Assembly: GCA_014859075.1 (NCBI GenBank)
Contig: JACUUW010000070.1
Coordinates: forward strand, 1-9,004
DNA: 9,004 nucleotides
Source: Desulforudis sp.
GTDB taxonomy: Bacteria > Bacillota > Desulfotomaculia > Desulfotomaculales > Desulforudaceae
Reading direction: 5' to 3'
Positions within the stretch are counted from its first letter, which is position 1. Every line of letters begins with the position of its first letter. This document shows, piece by piece, positions 4,817 to 9,004 of the stretch. The notes below the pieces were generated by a model. It made no database searches. It saw only the letters and a list, made by a program, of their open reading frames with translations, and was not told where the DNA came from. The translations under genes were made by a program, and so were the position numbers.

Positions 4817-7194
4817 TGGGTGTCCTGACCAAAAAGCTCATCCGTACCATCCGGACCACCCTGGGGCAGTTCCTGGCCGTCACGGCCGTCGTGATGCTGG
4901 GGATTTCGATCTACGTGACCATGAACACCAGCTACCACACCATGATGTACTCGCAGGACAAGTTCTACCTGGACAACAACTTCGCCGATTACTACTTTCA
5001 CGTGGTGCGCGCCCCCCAGCACGTCACCCGGCACATCGAAGCCCTTCCGGGTGTGGTCAAGGCCACCGGCCGCCTGCAAGAGGACGTACCCATCGTAAAG
5101 GACGGCAACGAGCGGGCCACCGCGCGTCTGGTAAGCTATCCGCTGCCCATGGACACCGAGGTCAACCGCCTGCAATTGCTGGAGGGACGCCTTTTCGACA
5201 AGGACTCTCAGGGCGGCGGGGTGGAGGTCCTGGTCGATCCCCAGTACGCCGCCGCCCACGACCTGACCTTCGGCGACACCGTCATGATCGTCACCGGGGG
5301 CCACCAGGTGCCCCTGACCGTGGTGGGCACCGCCATCAGCCCGGAGTTCGTCTACCCCATGAAGGACGCCTCCACCCTTTTCCCGGTGCCCGAGACCTTC
5401 GGCATCTTCATGCTCTCCCACCGCCAGGCCCAGCAAATCCTGGACTTCTCGGGGCAGCTGAACCAGGTGGTGCTGCAGTTGGCTCCGGGAGCGGACGCCG
5501 AACGGGTGGCCGCCCGGGTGGAAGACATCCTGGAACCGTACGGAAACCTGGCCGCTTACCCCCGGGATGACCAGTTGAGCCACGCCGTCATGCAGGCCGA
5601 GTTGGAGGGCCTGCGGCTTTCGTCCATTTACCTGCCCCTCATTTTCCTGGGCATCGCCGCCGCCATCCAGTACGTCCTGCTGAACCGCATGGTCCGGGCG
5701 CAGCGCGGACAGATCGGGATAATGAAGGCTCTGGGCTACGACAGCGGGCAGATCATGCTGCACTACACCGGCTACGCCCTGGCGGTGGCCGTCCTGGGGG
5801 CGACGTTGGGCAGCGGGCTGGGGCTGCTGTTCGTCTCAGCCATCACGGGGCTCTACGGTCAGTTTTTCAACCTGCCGCTGGTCAGTGCCCGGCCCGATTA
5901 CGCCGTCGTCGGCCACGGATTCGCTCTCGGCCTGGCGGTCGCCACCATCTCCGGCCTGACCGCCTCCCGGAGCGTGACCGGCATCCATCCGGCCGAATCC
6001 ATGCGCCCCGAACCGCCCAAGGGCGGCGGCCGGGTCTTCATCGAACACTGGGGTTGGCTCTGGACCAAGCTCGACCCCAGCTGGAGGCTCAGCCTGCGCA
6101 CCATCAGCCGCAACTGGGTGCGCTTCGGGGTCACCGTGGCCGGCGTGATTTGCGCGGTGGGCATGCTGGTGGTCGCGTTGTTCGCCAACGATTCGGTCGA
6201 CTACATGCTGCACAGGCATTACTATCAGGACCAGGATGCGGATTACGTGCTCAACTTCACCGCCCCGCTGCCCGAACCGGAACTCACCGATATCACCCGC
6301 CTGGACGGGGTGCTGGCGGCCGAACCCTTTTTCCAGGTCCCGGTAAAGCTGAGCTTTGCCGGCCGTTCCGAGGACGAGGTGCTCATGGGATTGCCCGCGG
6401 ACGCGGTCATGCGGACACTCTTCACCGATACCGGCCGGGCCCTGCCGGTGCCTGAGACGGGCATGATCGTCAACGAGACGGCGGCGGCGAAACTGGGAGT
6501 GCAGGTCGGCGACCAGGTGCAGGTGGAAACCCGCCTGGGCCTCGGGCCTCCCCGCCACAGCACCTTCACGGTGGAGGGCCTCAACCACCAGTTGATCGGC
6601 GGCGGCGCCTACGTTTCCCTGGAACAGGCCAACCAGGCCCTGCAGGAGCGTAACCTGATCTCGGGGGTGATGCTCCGCGTCGACCCGGGTCTCGCCCAGG
6701 CCGTGGAGTCGGAAATCAATGCCATGACCGGAGTCTCCGCCGTCCTCGGCCGCCAGCAGGAACTGGACAACTTCTACGAGCTTCTGGACATGATGGTTGC
6801 CTCGGTGGCCATCATGGTCGGTTTTGCGGCGGTCCTGGGTTTCGCCATCGTGTACAACACCGCAATGGTGAACTTCACCGAACGCCGGCGGGAACTGGCG
6901 ACCTTACGGGTGGTGGGCTTTTCCTTCCGGGGGGTGTCCGGCCTCTTGCTCAAGGAAACCTTCCTGCAGTCGGTGCTTGGGGTGGCCCTGGGTCTGCCCT
7001 TCGGCCTGCTGCTGGCCCGGGGGATGATCGAGGCCCAGAGCACCGATTTATACTCCCTGCCGGTGATTATCAGCGCGCAGTCCTACGTCCTCGCCGCCCT
7101 GGGCGGGATTCTGTTCATCCTGGTGGCACAGCGGTTCATCGCCCGGGGCGTCAGGCGGCTTGACCTGGTGGACGTTTTGAAGAACAAAGACTGA
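4810..7194 (+). CDS. Large FtsX-domain ABC permease (two FtsX modules, about 8 TM)
   Basis: The 794-residue permease has hydrophobic segments near residues 19-39, 273-292, 321-343, 366-383, 437-458, 662-684, 712-737 and 756-777. This gives two repeats of one helix, a large outside domain (about 41-270 and 460-660) and three helices, with the conserved FtsX loops QIGIMKALGY (301-310) and ERRRELATLRVVGF (691-703) that contact the ATPase. Duplicated FtsX permeases of this size pair with MacB/LolD ATPases. Start at ATG 4810 (AAGGA 4 bases upstream) or ATG 4816. With its ATPase and the adaptor encoded 18 bases downstream it should form a complete export unit. The substrate is unknown; peptides, lipids and drugs are all known for the family. 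Confidence 0.92.
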   Translation: MVMGVLTKKLIRTIRTTLGQFLAVTAVVMLGISIYVTMNTSYHTMMYSQDKFYLDNNFADYYFHVVRAPQHVTRHIEALPGVVKATGRLQEDVPIVKDGNERATARLVSYPLPMDTEVNRLQLLEGRLFDKDSQGGGVEVLVDPQYAAAHDLTFGDTVMIVTGGHQVPLTVVGTAISPEFVYPMKDASTLFPVPETFGIFMLSHRQAQQILDFSGQLNQVVLQLAPGADAERVAARVEDILEPYGNLAAYPRDDQLSHAVMQAELEGLRLSSIYLPLIFLGIAAAIQYVLLNRMVRAQRGQIGIMKALGYDSGQIMLHYTGYALAVAVLGATLGSGLGLLFVSAITGLYGQFFNLPLVSARPDYAVVGHGFALGLAVATISGLTASRSVTGIHPAESMRPEPPKGGGRVFIEHWGWLWTKLDPSWRLSLRTISRNWVRFGVTVAGVICAVGMLVVALFANDSVDYMLHRHYYQDQDADYVLNFTAPLPEPELTDITRLDGVLAAEPFFQVPVKLSFAGRSEDEVLMGLPADAVMRTLFTDTGRALPVPETGMIVNETAAAKLGVQVGDQVQVETRLGLGPPRHSTFTVEGLNHQLIGGGAYVSLEQANQALQERNLISGVMLRVDPGLAQAVESEINAMTGVSAVLGRQQELDNFYELLDMMVASVAIMVGFAAVLGFAIVYNTAMVNFTERRRELATLRVVGFSFRGVSGLLLKETFLQSVLGVALGLPFGLLLARGMIEAQSTDLYSLPVIISAQSYVLAALGGILFILVAQRFIARGVRRLDLVDVLKNKD

Positions 7195-7212
7195 AAACGG
7201 GGGGCGGAACAA

Positions 7213-8382
7213 ATGAAACTCTGGAAAAGGGTGCTGTTGGGGGTGGTGATCGTCGGCGCGCTGGGCGCCGCGGCGTCCGGGGTGGTGCTCGGCGGCGTCT
7301 CCGAGGTGGCGATGGTCACCGCCGGGTCGGGGAACCTCGTCCAAACGGTGAAAGAAACCGGCAACGTCCAGCCTGTTCAGGACTATGACGTTTACACCGC
7401 CCAGGGCGGGCGGGTGGTGAGCCTGGAGGTGGAGATCGGCCAACCGGTCGAGCGCGGACAAACCCTGCTGGTGCTCGAAAACCTGGACCTGGCCATGCAG
7501 GCCGACGAGGTGCGTTCCCGGTTGAACCAGGCCGCGGCGACCGTCGCCGGCCTGGAAGCCGCCGTTGAACGCACCGAGCTTCAACTGGCGGACGCCCGGG
7601 GAAATCTGGACCGGATGGAACAACTGCTGGAAGCCGCGGCCGTCACCCAGGTGGAGTACGAGCAGGCCCGCCTGCACGTGGAGGCTTACGAAAAGAGCCT
7701 GAAAGAACAACAAGCCCATCTTGACAGCACCCGGGCTCAGGTGGACGGCTTGAGCCATTCACTGCAGCAGCTCGGTGCCAAGCAGCAACAACTGCTGGTG
7801 ACCTCCCCGGCCGCCGGCACCGCCCTCAGGATGCCGGTGCAGCGGAACCAGACGCTGCCCCCGGGCTCGCTGGTCGCCACCGTCGCCCCGACCGACCGGC
7901 TGGAGGTCAAGGCCGACGTTTTCAGCGACGACCTGGGACGGGTCGCGGTGGGGCAAAAGGTGACGATCACAGCGCCGGTACTGGGTTCGGAAGTGCTCTC
8001 CGGCCGGGTCGAAAAGATCTACCCCCGGGCCGAGGAAAAGCTCTCCCCGCTGGGCATCACCCAGCGGCGGGTCCCGGTGATCATCTCTCTGGAAGATCCG
8101 GGCAACCTGAAACCGGGCTTCGAAGTGACGGTACAGATCGAAACCCTACGCCGGGAGAACGTTCTGACGGTGCCCCGGCAAGCGGTACGCACCCTGGCGG
8201 ACGGTACCGGTCAGGTAATGTTGGTCGTCGACGGCCGGGTCCGGCACCAAGTGGTGGAAACCGGCATCAGCGATGGGGAAAACGTCGAAATCACCCACGG
8301 TCTGGAAGCGGGGGAACTGCTGGTCCGGAACGGCGGCCTGGACCTGGCCGAGGGAACGCGGGTCAGATCCTTGGGTGACTGA
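7213..8382 (+). CDS. HlyD/MacA-type membrane fusion (adaptor) protein
   Basis: The 389-residue protein has an N-terminal membrane anchor (about 5-28, basic MKLWKR start, no lipobox cysteine). It is followed by the first half of a lipoyl-like barrel-sandwich (52-90, GGRVVSLEVEIGQPVERGQTLL), a helical hairpin rich in Gln, Leu, Ala and Glu (about 92-192), the second half of the lipoyl domain (193-225), a beta-barrel (228-310) and a membrane-proximal domain (315-385). This is the standard RND/MacA periplasmic adaptor layout at usual length. GGGGGGCGG precedes the ATG by about 5 bases. It is the last gene of the exporter operon. In a Gram-positive host it would act without TolC, as in YknX-type systems; no outer-membrane channel gene is in the window. 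Confidence 0.93.
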   Translation: MKLWKRVLLGVVIVGALGAAASGVVLGGVSEVAMVTAGSGNLVQTVKETGNVQPVQDYDVYTAQGGRVVSLEVEIGQPVERGQTLLVLENLDLAMQADEVRSRLNQAAATVAGLEAAVERTELQLADARGNLDRMEQLLEAAAVTQVEYEQARLHVEAYEKSLKEQQAHLDSTRAQVDGLSHSLQQLGAKQQQLLVTSPAAGTALRMPVQRNQTLPPGSLVATVAPTDRLEVKADVFSDDLGRVAVGQKVTITAPVLGSEVLSGRVEKIYPRAEEKLSPLGITQRRVPVIISLEDPGNLKPGFEVTVQIETLRRENVLTVPRQAVRTLADGTGQVMLVVDGRVRHQVVETGISDGENVEITHGLEAGELLVRNGGLDLAEGTRVRSLGD

Positions 8383-8386
8383 TTGG

Positions 8387-9004
8387 TCAACCGTCCTGCA
8401 CAATATGCTCCGCGACGCGCTCGGCCAGCGCGGCGATCGTGAACGATGGGTTCACCCCCAACGCCGTGGGAACAATCGACCCGTCCGCCACATACAGCCC
8501 GGGCTGGCCGTAAACGGCCCCCCGGTCGTTCACCACCCCGTGCTGCGGGGAGTCGGCCATGCGGCATCCCCCCAGCGGGTGCACGGTAACCAGTCTGCCG
8601 GCCAGCGACCAGGCCGGCAGCCAAACGATCCCGGCTCTGAGAGCCCTTCCCAGTTCCTCCACCCGCCGTTCCATCGCGTGAAACAGGGACAAGCTGTTGC
8701 GCGGTGACCATTCCAACGTCAGTGCGCCGAGCTCCGTCAACCCCAGGCGGCCGTCTGCGGCATCCCGGCCGATCAACAACAGGGGCAGGGAGTTTATGGG
8801 CGGCCAGTCCTTCAGTTTAGGCTGCAGGGCCGGCGGAAAACCACCGTCCTCAATCAGGAAGCCTTCCCCGGGGTAGGCGATGCCGGCGGTGATTACGGGG
8901 CCTTCCGAGGCATCCACCGCGGGTTTTAGTCCGGTCAGCGCCGCCAGCAGGTTGCCGTTCGCCGAAAAGCGACGTCCCAGCGCGGGGCTAAGCAGCCCCA
9001 GGGA
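8387..9004 (-). CDS. GMC-family flavin oxidoreductase, C-terminal part (partial at window edge)
   Basis: The 205 visible residues are the C-terminal part of a glucose-methanol-choline oxidoreductase; the frame stays open to the window edge. The signature HPLGGCRMADSP (142-153) and the C-terminal FAD-contact segment LYVADGSIVPTALGVNPSFT (170-189), followed by an IAALAERVAEHI helix, are those of the cholesterol-oxidase/GMC group. RRFSANGNLL (11-20) fits the RxSGNGD-like region of bacterial homologues. The family oxidises alcohols or sterol-like hydroxyls with FAD, passing electrons to oxygen or another acceptor. The N-terminal Rossmann GxGxxG part lies outside the window. It ends 4 bases from the adaptor gene, convergent, with no visible terminator between them. 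It is probably unrelated to the exporter. Confidence 0.9.
   Translation of the reverse strand, partial: SLGLLSPALGRRFSANGNLLAALTGLKPAVDASEGPVITAGIAYPGEGFLIEDGGFPPALQPKLKDWPPINSLPLLLIGRDAADGRLGLTELGALTLEWSPRNSLSLFHAMERRVEELGRALRAGIVWLPAWSLAGRLVTVHPLGGCRMADSPQHGVVNDRGAVYGQPGLYVADGSIVPTALGVNPSFTIAALAERVAEHIVQDG

Noticed and set aside
4627..5763. Long leftward frame (378 aa) opposite the exporter genes
   Set aside because: It is a shadow of the ATPase and permease: rich in His, Gln and Gly, without domains, and caused by GC-rich codon use on the other strand.
8380..8400. Possible bidirectional terminator between the adaptor and GMC genes
   Set aside because: Only a trivial GG-TCAA-CC repeat is present, with no stem or T-run.

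Overview
The window is GC-rich DNA with compact, mostly leaderless gene spacing and clear Shine-Dalgarno sites (GGAGG and G-rich variants). A PadR regulator, a soluble PAS histidine kinase with a KinA-like phosphoacceptor box, and a Spo0A-box-like site upstream of that kinase suggest a high-GC, spore-forming Firmicute, perhaps in the Desulfotomaculum/Pelotomaculum/Desulforudis neighbourhood. That placement is inference. No rRNA, tRNA, CRISPR array, insertion sequence or phage gene is visible.

Left part (1-1400, minus strand). The 5' end of a small membrane protein gene runs off the left edge. After about 300 bases with no convincing gene comes a compact cluster transcribed leftward. It starts with a PadR-family repressor, then a 45-aa remnant or mini-version of a permease-prefix (DUF1700-like) protein, a one-TM reading frame in another phase, and a tiny lipoprotein. 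The PadR promoter has a TTGACG-N17-TATTGT arrangement, and its -10 is covered by a perfect 7+7 bp palindrome, which is a natural candidate for autoregulation.

Middle part (1400-4100). Divergent from padR are a SnoaL/NTF2-like protein and a cysteine-rich protein resembling YkgJ-type metal-chelating proteins. Convergent to them is an orphan sensor kinase whose N-terminus begins inside a PAS domain. A 392-bp intergenic region separates the kinase from the next operon. It holds a kinase promoter with a 0A-box-like element on one side and a TATAAT box plus an inverted repeat on the other.

Right part (4100-9004). A three-gene operon encodes a MacB/LolD-type ATPase, a large 8-TM FtsX-domain permease and a HlyD/MacA-type membrane-fusion adaptor. 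Together they should form one tripartite-type export machine. Four bases after it, convergent, lies the C-terminal part of a GMC-family flavin oxidoreductase that runs off the right edge.

No clearly new system is evident. The parts most worth checking are the PadR mini-operon of three very short reading frames, the truncated PAS kinase with a possible Spo0A link, and the operator-like repeats at the PadR and exporter promoters.
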